Assembly (NCBI RefSeq): GCF_963259705.1
Contig: NC_081847.1
Location: 90,134,546-90,198,545, forward strand
Length of the DNA: 64,000 nt
From: Myotis daubentonii
Lineage: Eukaryota; Chordata; Mammalia; Chiroptera; Vespertilionidae
Reading direction: 5' to 3'
In this document: one piece after another, positions 12,566 through 23,899 of the stretch
Layout: every line of letters starts with the position of its first letter
How positions within the stretch are numbered: position 1 is the first letter of the stretch
Notes under the pieces: generated by a model
Told to the model about the DNA's origin: nothing
The model's input: the letters and a program-made list of their open reading frames with translations, nothing else
Databases searched by the model: none
Program-made: the position numbers and the translations under genes

Positions 12566-13356
12566 AAGATGAATAAGATTAGATAGGACCTCCTGTGAAG
12601 CAATTCACGGATGAATGGAGGAGAAAGAGTCATAAATAACTGCGATGGCAGTTCAGGGAAATATGCAATTAAACTTGTTTAGGGCTGGAGCAAATGGGTA
12701 TGTGAGAAAGCGTTTCAAGGGAGACAGCATATGACCTTGGAGGGCAAAGGAGGGGTTACAGAGAAGCATTCCAGAGGCAACCATATGGGCTATGATACTG
12801 TGCATCTCTAAGACAGACTGGGGAGGAACTCTGAGCAGTTGAGTGTAGCTTGTTGGTGTGGAATTGGCTCTGTGTCCACTCTTAGGCCTTTCAATGGCTG
12901 TACCAAACCTGAATGTGGACCTCAGACTTCTCAGTACTCTGCCCTCCTGCCCAAAGCTGATAAGTTAAGAAGAATCTACAACTGCAAAGGTATTGCTAAC
13001 TTCACGTCAAGCACCAAGTAAGTATCCACACAACCAGTTCCATTGTCCCCCAAGTAAAAGCATAAAATTCTGAGATAACCTTAATTAATCTACAAATGAA
13101 TGAAATTTGTCTGGTTGTGGAGCCAGCAACAGACCGATGGTAGTTTTTAGGACAATGGCCTCCTTGTCTCAGCTTTCAAGTTGACCCCACAATGCATGTG
13201 ACACCAACATATAGGCAACACAAATGAGTTAGGGTTCAGAAAAGTGTGCAGATAATGCAATTGAAGGTCAGGCAATGGGAAGGAATAAGTAGTAAAAATG
13301 ATAATGCAAGCAGATATGATGGAAAAAGAGAAAATTCCATTCAAAAACTCTTATCA

Positions 13357-13456
13357 GCCCTAGCCTGTTTGACTCAGTGGATAGAGTGTCAGCCCACGGA
13401 CTGAAGGGTCCTGGGTTCAATTCCAATCAAGGGCTATAACTCAGTTGCAAGATAGA
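13357..13456 (+). mobile_element. VES SINE head, 3'-truncated
   Basis: gccctagcctgtttgactc, then agtggatagagtgtcagcc and gggttcaattcc (box B) are visible. The element stops after about 100 bp, without the CT-rich tail. Confidence 0.8.
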
Positions 13457-13799
13457 GAAGGAGTTGGGTTTGCTATCCCTGGACGTCCAGTTTACCTGGT
13501 GTTTCAATTCATGTGACTAGATGACCATCTCTGAGCATAGGTTTCGAAACATTTTGTGTAGAGGTTTTAAATACATTTCCTTATAAGCTTGTGTTATTGC
13601 TACCTATTAAGCTTAATAAATAAAATAAGCAAAGACTTTCGGAAGAATCTTGGGGGAGGAAATCAATGGAAATAGCCAAACTGTTAACTTTGTAGGATAT
13701 AATATTTGCATTCTGAGAGGGAAAAGGATAAAATTCCTGAATAAAAAAAATCCAGGTTTGTAATAATGAAGATCACGATAATAATAATAACATCCACAA

Positions 13800-13935
13800 C
13801 TAATAATTTTGCATCTGCTGTTTTTAGATGTTCAATATTTTGCATGCTGAAATGGGTGTCATTCTTATTTTACACTTGAAGAAGCCATGCCTTTCAGAGG
13901 TTAAGTAACATACACAAGCTCACATAGAGAGTTCG
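13800..13935 (-). mobile_element. MIR fragment
   Basis: A tttacacttgaagaagcc centre with gaggttaagtaacatacacaag downstream, typical of a diverged MIR. Confidence 0.6.
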
Positions 13936-14799
13936 CTGTCTTTAAGTGCTAAGACTGAATTTCAATTCTACATTTACTGCCTAAAATTTAAATGACAGAT
14001 TTAATCCCCAAGGGATATGTAAACTCAGAAATCCAGATTCACAGATAGCTTCCAAATTCTATATTTCACTGCTCTCACAAAATACTTAATGATTTGCCCT
14101 CTCCTTCATCTATTCTAAAAACTGCCTGCTTGTGGCCTCAGGCAGCCATGCCCAGCCCTGGAACCAGCTTGGCCCTACTTCAGAGCCATGTGAGGGGCAG
14201 AGAGTCACAGGATCATTTCAGCATCGAACTCATGCCTTCCGTTCACATCTTGTGCCTTTTATTCAGACCTTTTTGAATGGCTCCTAATCCCTTGTTGTTG
14301 AGGGGCTTTGACCTGGACTCATGACCCCATGTTGCCAAACACTTCTTTTTCGCCCCCTGACATTGTGTGTTCGGAATCCTAACCTCAATGTCTGATCCCT
14401 ATTGCCCGTCTCCCTGGATTCTGGTCCTTTTACTTGCTAATCTCTCCCTCAGTTGACCTCTCTGGCATGAATCAATGACCCACCTGCCAGTACCTTTTGT
14501 GTCTAATTAAACTCCCAGTCCTGGGCCTTCTGGCTTTATCTCTGGTCCATTGTCCCCCAAATCCTGTTAGAACATGCTTTGAAGGAAGAGTCTGATTTTC
14601 CAAGAAGCAAAATCAGTTTGAAGCTTTCTAAAACAGGAGCCTTAGAAATACACATACCTGCAAAACCCCAAATCTGAAGATATTGGCATGCTTATCAGAA
14701 GTCAATTTACAATGGTGCCAGTCCTGAGTCTGAAGGTGAGCAGGCAGGCAAACAGAAGAAATCAAGCAACTTGAATGGTGTGTTTTTTCAAACACATAA

Positions 14800-14965
14800 T
14801 TGTCCATGTCTAGCTTATCTCCCTTAAATTACAGTCTCTTTGAAAGCACAGAGTTGAACTGCATTCCACTTTAAACCCTATCTAATGTCCAGTATAATGC
14901 CTGGCACCAGTTAACACTCATAAATACATATATTGAATTCATTAATTGATTGACTAGCGCTTAAT
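14800..14965 (+). mobile_element. L2 3' fragment
   Basis: gtctctttgaaagcacag, then cagtataatgcctggcacc and an aataaatac-like end resemble an L2 3' tail. Confidence 0.55.
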
Positions 14966-15599
14966 GAATTCACCACCAACAGCCATTTGATCTGTTGGTC
15001 CTTAAAGACTATATTTAGCACCTTGATAAGCAAGTAAATAACGTCTGTCTCTACACCCTTTTTGTCCGTTCATTTTTCCTATGCTGTGAGGATTTTAGAA
15101 GCCAAGAAAGGACTAACACAATCTGTCTGTGGTCTGGCACTCATTTGCTCTTCCGGAAAAGATAGGAAAATTAAATAATAAATTAAAGACAGGCAAAGAG
15201 AATGACACTAATCCATATTGTTCAGGCCTATTTACAAAAAAACACACAAAACTTTCCAAGTATATCTGTATATGGATAGGTTAAAGTGAAGTACAACTCT
15301 AGGCAAAATTAAAAGAGAATAGAACATTCTACTCCCAACATCCACCTGGGAACAAATGGAAAAAAACACCAGGACTTTGAGAAGGACGGGAGTAGTCCTG
15401 TGGATTTCAAAATGGACGCCTGCCCTCCCCTCTGCCTGCACGAGGGCACCGAACAAAGGAACAAAGAGCTGAGGCCACCTTCCAGCCAAGAGCCACGTGT
15501 TTGCAGCAGGAAGGTGAGGGGCTGCGAGGAGGGGCTTAGAGAAGCGTTCGTATTGTTCACGGGGCCTTTCAGGCGTGGCCAGGGTGGAATTCCATCTGC

Positions 15600-15634
15600 T
15601 CAGCTCTGCTCAGCTCAGCTCAGCTCAGCTCAGT
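15600..15634. repeat. (CAGCT)n pentanucleotide microsatellite
   Basis: About six AGCTC units. A short simple repeat, not part of any larger array. Confidence 0.85.
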
Positions 15635-16770
15635 GAGCCGGTTCACTTGCAATGGTTCACTGAGCCATGACACCTGGTAGAAATTAAAGCCAGTGTTTTA
15701 AAAAAAAAAAAAACCCTCTCCATGATCACTTATGAAACGGTGGCATTTATGAAAGTTTACTTTCAGAAAGTTTTCAGCTCCTTGGGTTCCTGTTGTTTCC
15801 AGAGCATCTCTCCCTTGGTGGAAGAAATATATCTGTAGCATTAACAAATGCACTGAAAAAGAGGAATACCTCTGCTGAGCTCTGTTTTGAACACTGGCTT
15901 AATTGGTGCATGATCTCAGACAAACACAGGAAGTCACAAAGCTTTTGCTCAAGGTTTGGGTTCACCTGACCATGAGATCTCTCCCCAGAGAGCTGCGCAT
16001 GCCCGCCTGCCCGGCAGCCTTTGCAGGAGCTTAGCAGATACTCTACCTGAGGAACAGGTAGAATTCCACTCTACTCGCTTGAATGACTCGCTGAACAATA
16101 CGGAGTGATTACGTTTTTCAGTAGCGAGGTGATGGGGAGGGGGCTCCATCTGCTCTCTGCTCAGCGGCGTCTTACAAGTTGGAGTGCTTGCAGAAGTCTT
16201 TGCAGGAGGCCCTGTGCTAATCAGCAGTGATTACCATCTTAGATCATCATTTCCACTCACCCAGAGGAGAAGGAGTAAAGTGCTGAAATGATTCCATAAC
16301 GTAGTATTGGTTATTCGCAGTCTATTTTGCACGTTGGGCATGATGAAGGCGAACCGTTGTAAGAAATTCAACAAATGACAGAAGACATTCTCACTACTTG
16401 GAGAAACCCGCCTCAAAGCTGCCTGACCTTTGTCACGGGGTGAAGCAAGCATGCAACCTTTTGGGAGGAAAAAAAGAGACGGAGAGAGGAATGCTTCAGA
16501 AGGATTCCCACTGCATGCACTGGAGATCTAAGAGAAATGGAAGTAAATCTCCAAGCCAGAGACCTAAGGCAGCAGGAGGTGCAAAGAGGCTGACCACGCG
16601 GGGCACCAAGTCCCCTTGATCATGTCTTCTTCATCAAATGCCCCTTTACTTTGTCTTATCCCGCACCATATGCTTCCTTTACTCCAAACAAAGCAGTCCC
16701 CGCATTTTCATCTGCTCAGCGCTCAGGAGAGGAAGGGGTTTATAACACAAAACAGAGCAGCGGCCCCTGA
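15635..16770. other. Intergenic DNA without recognised gene
   Basis: Unique-looking sequence with an A-run at about 15699. No domain or repeat family recognised. Confidence 0.45.
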
Positions 16771-16778
16771 GTCTAAAC

Positions 16779-17089
16779 CAGCGGTTCTCAACCTCCCTAA
16801 CGCCGCGACCCTTTAATACAGTTCTCCTCATGTGGTGGTGACCCCCAACCATAAAATTATTTTCGTGGCTACTTCATCACTGTCATTTTGCTACTGTTAT
16901 GAATCATCATGTAAATATCTGATATGCAGGATATATTTTCATTGTTACAAATTGAACATAATGAAAGCATAGTGATTAATCACAAAAACAATATGTAATT
17001 ATATGTGTTTTCTGATGATCTTAGGCGACCCCTGTGAAAGGGTCGTTCGACCCCCAAAGGGGTCGCGACCCACAGGTTGAGAACCGCTG
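16779..17089 (-). mobile_element. SPIN hAT element, non-autonomous (copy 2, longest)
   Basis: 311 bp with termini cagcggttctcaacct / aggttgagaaccgctg. The 8-bp target duplication gtctaaac (16771-16778) / gtctaaat (17090-17097) matches at 7 of 8 and fits the TCTAGA-like target preference of SPIN. It retains the ggtcgttcgacccccaaagg palindrome near its 3' end. Confidence 0.95.
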
Positions 17090-17097
17090 GTCTAAAT

Positions 17098-19268
17098 AAT
17101 AGCGAGCTCCCCATTGGAAATATCATTTCAGTAAATGAAAGGATTCTGATTTTTTTTTTTTTTTTGCCAACAAAGGAAAGAAAACAATTAAAAATTAAGG
17201 AGCTGGTTAGTGATACCTTGGCTGTTGTGTTACTTCCTGCACATCCCTCGGGTCGCTGTCTTATCAGCAGCTCAGTTTCCCATATTACTCATCCCGGGAC
17301 TCCCTTTGGCACTGCGCTCCTGGCTCTCCAGCACCACTTCAGGGATCACCACCACAGGCGGGCAGAGAGACGGTCACCGCAAGGCACCATCTGATGTGAG
17401 CTTTGCTCTCCCCAGGCCCACTCGGATTTCTGACGAAATGTCTTCCTCTGGACGTCTTGGCTGTTGATTGTCTTTGTCTTGGCCATGACCATCTGCATTT
17501 GTCTCAGACTCTAACTCTCTTAACTGTCCTCGTCTTCCATCAGGGAGACTGGACGGCTACTTTTCAGCACGCAGTAAGATAGGACAACAGCATGAGCTCT
17601 GTTCATACTTAGAGCACTTGCTATTCTTGGTCTAAACTGCTGTGAGGCCACTTTCTCTTTAGTAATCTTCTTTTTTTCCAAGTCTTCTCCTTTTAAACAT
17701 TGAACTCTGTTAAGCAAATGAGTTCTTATCAGGTGAAAACTAAGTGACTTAGGAAGCAGTGAGTAGGTTACCTGTGTTCACTTTACCTATCCACTTTTTT
17801 GGGGGGGGGGGGAGAAAAAAAACACAATATAAAATGATTTGCATGTTAATCACCCCAATAAAGAATAAGCACACAAGAATCTCTATAGTTAGGCCTGAAT
17901 TTTTATTGAAATCTACATCAAAAAGAAGTACTTCTCTCTAGAAATAAAAAGAGAAAACCGACAAATATACCTTTTTTAAAAAATAAGGTACTTCTGTGTA
18001 CTCTCTAAAAAGTAGAGATCAGCTATTTGTGCTCGTGGGTTCAATCTTTGTTTGAAACTGTTTCAGAAGCTAACGTGGGTGGCATTTAGAAAGTCACACC
18101 ATGATTAGAGATTGCTGGCGTCTTTATAAAACGAAAAGGAGAAAAAGAGGAAGGTCGGGCCTCACTGACTCCTTGGAATTTCTGGAAGACACACTGACCG
18201 TGACCACCGGGAGAATAGAATGAGCATTCTAGTCTTACCATTTTTTTTTTAAAGAAAGCTTTTGATGGTGGTCCATGAGAGATGCTATGAACAGTTTTAA
18301 AACAGGCAAACTCATTAGGGTGTGGGGAAGAAGTTAGAAAATGTCCAGTCGCTCCCTGAAAAATGGGTCCATCTGCCCATTCAACTGTCAAAATGTGTGT
18401 GAAAATTTCTAAAAAAGAACAAGAAAAGAGGCATATATTGGACGCCTACTGTGTTCCAGGAATGTCACGTGCTTGCTCTCACTGCATCTTCCCTCCGCCC
18501 TCCAAGGGAGACACAAGTGTCCTCCTTTGCTGCATGAGAAGGTCGATGCTCCATGAGATTAAGTAGATGCCCTCAAGTCACCCGCCCGGAAGTGAGTGGG
18601 GGAGCAGGGACTCAAACTCAGCCCTCGCTGGCACCCACCGACCCACCCCACAGACTCCAGGGGCAACTCATGTTGGTGTCGCTGACCCCGCTCCCTTCAG
18701 CTCTCAGTCCTCCTTTCCCATGGGCTCCCTTCCAGATCCCAGTGGAATGGATCCTGGGTTTCTTCATTCACAGGAAGGGACAGATGCTCCAAACTAGGGT
18801 CTGGATCTCCCCCGGTTTCAGCCTGAACCCGCGGGGGGTTGTGCTAAGAGGTAGCTCTGGCATCTGCAGGGAGAGACGGAGGAGAGGCTCTGGACTGCTG
18901 GGCTCACTCCTGGCCTGCGCAGAGGCTCCCCTGCCCGTGTACACCTTTCACTGTGAGTGTGTGCAGCGCGCCGTGCCCAGTTCAGCAGCATCTTCTGGCT
19001 AACTAGCTGACATTTGGGTGCTTAATAAAAATGGACAGAGCCTGGGGGAGTCAATTACAATAAGGGTACTGGGCTAGAACCTCGCCGCGAAGGAAGAGGC
19101 AAAACAAAAGAACAAAGTTGGCTCGTATTGAAGGAAAACTGTAACAGGTGAGCTTCGGCAGTGCTTATATTTGTTCACAGCATAAGCATTGTCCCTCCAG
19201 CCATGGGATGCCTTTTCAGATTGCCATGTCCATCACCCCACAGCTAGTAAATTTTAGACACCACATTT

Positions 19269-19270
<2 letters not shown>
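17098..19270. other. Intergenic DNA; one MIR, no gene recognised
   Basis: Contains T- and G-runs (17149-17165, 17800-17812) and a MIR at about 18411-18620. 18570-19000 is GC-richer with overlapping open frames of up to 149 codons, but none has a recognisable domain or biased composition. Confidence 0.5.
18411..18620 (-). mobile_element. MIR SINE
   Basis: tggacgcctactgtgttcc, then a ctgcatgagaaggtcgatg centre and ggaagtgagtgggggagc at the right: a reverse-orientation MIR. Confidence 0.65.

Positions 19271-19271
<1 letters not shown>

Positions 19272-19309
<38 letters not shown>
19272..19309. repeat. (CA)n microsatellite
   Basis: About 19 CA units. Confidence 0.96.
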
Positions 19310-19311
<2 letters not shown>

Positions 19312-19701
19312 CTAAAAAAACAGTCATAACTTCAATATTTATAAACCTTTCAAAATTAAAGCAAATTAACATTATTTGACACTGAAGGGGGCATTTTTAT
19401 CATCCTCTCTCAAGGTCACTTTTTACATCCTGGGCACCACGGAATCCAAGCACCTCAGGCTCCAGTGCTAGGAGAACAAATGCCCTGAGGGACTTACTTG
19501 TAAGAGAGAATCGCTTTCTGGGGATCTTCAGGACGTCCCCTCAGCACCCCCGCCACACCCCCAGGGATCCCCATGACCTTCAACACAGCAGTTTTAACCT
19601 TGGCCTTTCGTGCCCAAGGTGACAAGATAGTTGAGACTTCCTAAGAGAATGTGAGGGGGAAATGGAGATGCTGCCAGCAGTAATTTTCACAGACTCCATG
19701 C

Positions 19702-21071
19702 CAGTGATTCTCATACCTTTGATTCAGGAACCTTTTACACTTTTAAAAAATATTGAGCTCCCCAAAGAGATTTTGTTACATTGGATACACCTATTGGTAT
19801 TTAACATACTAGAAATGAAAAGGCAGATATATAATTCACAAAGATACGGATTAGTTTATTTTAAAATGACAGACCTGTTACAAGTTAAAATAAATCACAA
19901 TTTTATGAAAAGTAACTATATTATCCAAAACAAACAAAAATTAGAATTGTGGCATTTAAAAAAAAATGTGTTTGCAAGGCATGTCAATGTCTGGCTTAGA
20001 ACTGGATTCTCCTGTCTGCTTCTGCCTTCAATTTCTTAGAATATGTTGTTCTGGTAGAAGCATATGAAGACAATCCACACTCACACAGACATGTAATGAG
20101 AAAGAAAGAGTATTTTTGCAGCCATTTTAGATAATCTTGGATTTTTTTAATATTAAAATTGGACAAGTGGTAGTTTCCTTTGGATTAGTTATAGTATGGA
20201 ATATGAAATTATATTAATTAACTTTCTATACAGTGTACTCTGTACATTAAAATCTATTGGTCTACCTTGCATTTTTTTATGAATTCTTTACCCATGTATG
20301 AGTTTGTATCATCAAGCATTAGTATTAGGAAAATATTGCTACACAGAATTAGGCAAAGCTTCTATGTTGACACATATCATTATACAATATTTTTTAAAAA
20401 TGATCTATTAATAGTACCACCAAGTGCTGAAATCATGTTCATGGTGCTAAATGCTAGTTTTCCAAAATTCCGTTTTTCACTAGAAAGTTCAAAGTTTATC
20501 CTTGACAGTAAATATCAGATGTTTTTCTTGAAGTTACAAGTTCACCTTGTTCGTTGTCAGGAAAATTTCTGCCATCTATCTCAGATGTCTCTCAGTCATT
20601 CTTTCAGGTTAAATCATTTTTCATGAAAAAGCGGCTAGTTTAGCTTGCAACTCAAGCGGTTGTACAGGAACTTTTCCGTGGGACAACTATTCTACTTCGG
20701 TATACGGGAGAACTCCCCATTTGTCACACAGAAGTTAAACAGATATGTATTCGAGGTAAAGGGCATCTTTGATTCATCAAAGATGTCCTAAGCGAAACTG
20801 ACAATCTTTTTAAACTAGAAGTGCACAGCATTTAAGAATACAATGACTACTCCTTCAATTTGGTGCCACCGCCTAGATTCTTACGAAGGCACCAGCAGTT
20901 TTACACCATTGCCTCTCCACCATCAGTACAAATGTCAACATGGTAAAAAAAAAAAAAAAAAAAGTGCAGATCATGTCTTTTCTTAGCATAAAAATAGTTT
21001 TTACCTCATGGACCCTCAAAGAATTTCAGGCAACCCCAAGGGTCTATGGATCACACTTTAAGTATGACTAT
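19702..21071 (+). mobile_element. hAT-Tip100 (Zaphod-like) DNA transposon remnant
   Basis: Left end cagtgattctcatacc, then ccttttacacttttaaa and ccccaaagagattttgtt. The right end has aaccccaagggtctatgg and atcacactttaag, the expected mirror of the left end. It is about 1.37 kb, AT-rich, with a 19-A run at 20944. The open frames of 119-125 codons inside show no transposase motif (no DDE/CxxH region), so this looks like an internal-deletion derivative. The family name is from memory of terminal motifs. Confidence 0.55.
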
Positions 21072-21339
21072 TCTATATAAATAATTCCTTATGCTTATAA
21101 CTATAAGAAACTTGAGGAAACTGAGAGCTACTAGAAGTTCTACATCCTTGCCTTCAGCCTTCTCTGAGTGGTTCATCGGTGGTATTGTTTATAAAGTGTA
21201 TAAATGTTAGCGTGAAGGTTCCTCACGGCGAATGAGTGTGTTTTCGTTAGTGCTTTGTCTGCTCGCTACTTTCACTGGCCTGACTTTAGCCCCATATTCA
21301 ACAATTACTCAGGTTCTTATAGCTATCTGACTGTCTCTT

Positions 21340-21440
21340 ATGTCCTGCAGAATTGGGTTGCTTAATTGTTCCAGAGCAGATATTGTGTCTTAATTCATCT
21401 TCAAGTTCCTAACACATGACTCTTTGGAAGTGCTCAGGAA
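21340..21440 (+). mobile_element. L2 3' fragment
   Basis: ccagagcagatattgtgtc, then caagttcctaacacatgac resemble the L2 3' end. Confidence 0.45.
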
Positions 21441-23455
21441 AGGCTGAGGTTCAGTGAGTTAAAGGATCCAGGGTGATATTGGTTCATCGTTATTTTATTG
21501 CAGATCATTCAGGGTAAGTGGTTGATGGTGATGTGGAAATTACCTAAAAACCTAAGGCAGGATCATGTGAGGCACTGTCACTACCTTTCTTTGTCATCTT
21601 TATTTTTTATTTTTCTCTTTAAAAAGTCAATGCCACAGTCATGTTGCTAGCAGACATGCAGGCTATCCGACTCTGCCTGCCTAGCTCCTTGTCTTTTAGC
21701 ACCTGAGAATTTAAGAGCAGCTTTCTTTTGAATTGGTAAGAAATTGTATATGGCTTTTCCTCAAACAAATTGATAGAACACCTTGATATTTCCTCAGATT
21801 TTATATGAATCTTTAGTGCAGTAACTGAAGAAAATCTTGTAATCAAGCAGGTATGAATTTTCCAATATATGCTTAAAAAAAACATGTCCCCCCAACTGTC
21901 ATCATTTCACTTTGTCTTTGGCAAAGAGTAAGAGATCAACCAACATTGATATTCCCTTTTATGTTTTAAAAATTATTTCATGTATATTCAAAATAACAAG
22001 AACGATTCTTTTATTTGCCAGTTTCTAGTCTGGGAAGTTAACACACATACTAGTAGTTCTGTTTGATGGGAACAAAGGTTCTATGAGGCAGGTATTATTA
22101 TCACTCCCAATTTACAGATGAGGAAACTGAGGCTCGGTGGCATAAATAAGTTGGTGTTCTGGCTAGTTAATTACAGAGCTGGAATTTGGCCTAGTTTTCT
22201 AACTCCAAAGCGTGAGTCTTTTCCACTAAAGCATACTCCTGGAAATTTAATTTTAAGTTATTCTGATTGAAAATAATCCAAATTCTTTATCAGAAGTTTG
22301 CTTTAAAATACTGTGGTTTGGGATTCGCTGGTTTGGGAACGCTTGTGAAAAGATTTAGAGTCTTAGGTTTGATGCTATTTTTTGAATCTTAGAGCTAAGA
22401 AAAAGCATAATCAAACCCTGAAGTATTTGGTTGGGATGATAATCCTGAAATATTAATAAAGGTACTTGATTAATACTTTTAATAAACTTAGCACTTAACT
22501 AGGTGCCAGATTTTTAAGAGGTTTTTTGTTTTATTTCCCCCATTTTCTCAAACTATTTTTAATATTTAAACATACTATTTAAGTCATATTTAATAAAATA
22601 ACATAGCATAATAACCCAATTTTTATTATTTTATTGGTATAATAAAAATGGTTTTAAGAATCATTTAAATCAATTCCTAAATATTATAAGTATGTTCTTG
22701 AAAAATTATATTCTCCCCCCTCATAGTATTTCACAATGACACAAAGAATATTGGCCTCATGAGTGTGACCTAGCAGCTACCTTAGGTTTAAGTTTTCTAC
22801 TCAAATAAAGACAATAAGTTGGTCTCTACAGTGTGTCTGTAAGTCAGTGAGTGTTAACCTTTGTCACATATCTTAGTGTCAAACATGTAGTTAGGAAATG
22901 GAAATGTTTTTCATCAAGTTCTCTCTTCATCTAAATGGATTAGGTCGAAAACTCTGTAGATTCATTAGCAAAGTATACTTAAATATTATTCATCTAGGTG
23001 TTCATTCACTTAATATTTACCTTATCAAGTGTAGTTTCTGCTGCCAGAGAACCAGAGATATGACGACAAAGAAAAGAATGAAGCCTGGGCCTGCAATCGT
23101 TTGTGTTTATTCTTTTCTCGCAATTAAATTGCACTGGCTCAGATGGTATATTTGAATCCATTGTGTCATCAAATGAAATTTTAAATGTGTCAGCACTTTG
23201 AAGACTGAAAAAATACTATACAGTGTTGGCTGTTATTATTATCAGTGCTGTTTTAGCACAAATTGAGTCTTCTTATTGCCTGGCCCAGTTATCTGTAGGC
23301 TGAAGGTAGAGGAGATAAAAGTGATGTAATTAAATGTTCATCAGCCAACATGCAGGAGTCTCTAAGATTTCACGTGTGTGGAAACATTAAGAAATATGAG
23401 CCCTTAAGCATTTTTGGTGGCTTGATTTGAAGATACTAGGCTTGCTCTGAAACAC
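21441..23455. other. AT-rich intergenic DNA; one MIR
   Basis: Apart from a MIR at about 22075-22240, I recognise nothing. 22500-22730 is strongly AT-rich. Confidence 0.5.
22075..22240 (-). mobile_element. MIR SINE
   Basis: aatttacagatgaggaaac, tgaggctcgg and cagagctggaatttg: a clear MIR core in reverse orientation. Confidence 0.85.
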
Positions 23456-23640
23456 TGGTCTCACACTGGAACAATCAGAATCACCCACAAGGCGTGTACA
23501 ATCACACATCGTTGGGCCCCAGCAGCAGAGTTTCTGATTTAGTGGATCTCAGGTGGGAGCCAAGAACTTGCAACTTTGACAAGTTCTCGGGTGATGCTGA
23601 TGCTACTGGTTGGGTGGCCATTCGTGGGGAACCCCTGTTG
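23456..23640. mobile_element. MER5A-like hAT-Charlie MITE
   Basis: caatcagaatcaccc, tgggccccagcagcagagt, ttctgatttagtggatctc and caagttctcgggtgatgc follow the MER5A order. Old and diverged. Confidence 0.8.
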
Positions 23641-23661
23641 TAACATAAGATGTTGGAATGT

Positions 23662-23884
23662 GGCCCTGGCTGGTTTGGCCCAGTGGATAGAGCGTCGGCC
23701 TGGGGATGAAGCTCTGAGGTTCCATTCCGGTCAAGGGCACATGTCAGGTTTTCGGGCTTCATCCCCAGTAGGGGGTGTGCAGGAGGCAGCTGATCAATGA
23801 TTCTCTCTCATCATTGATATTTCTATCTCTCTCCCTCTCCCTTCCTCTCTCTGAAATCAATAAAAATATATATATTTTTTAAAA
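23662..23884 (+). mobile_element. VES SINE (copy 3, forward)
   Basis: Full-length: ggccctggctggtttggcc head, box B gaggttccattcc, a CT-rich middle and an AATAAA-containing A/T tail. A perfect 15-bp target-site duplication, aagatgttggaatgt, lies at 23647-23661 and 23885-23899. Confidence 0.95.
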
Positions 23885-23899
23885 AAGATGTTGGAATGT

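Noticed and set aside
18553..19002. 149-codon plus-strand frame
   Set aside because: It begins inside a MIR, has no domain and overlaps another open frame. Likely chance in GC-richer DNA.
19662..20626. Open frames of 125 and 119 codons in the hAT-Tip100-like element, as a possible transposase
   Set aside because: No transposase motif is visible, and the AT-rich translations look random. The element is probably an internal-deletion derivative.
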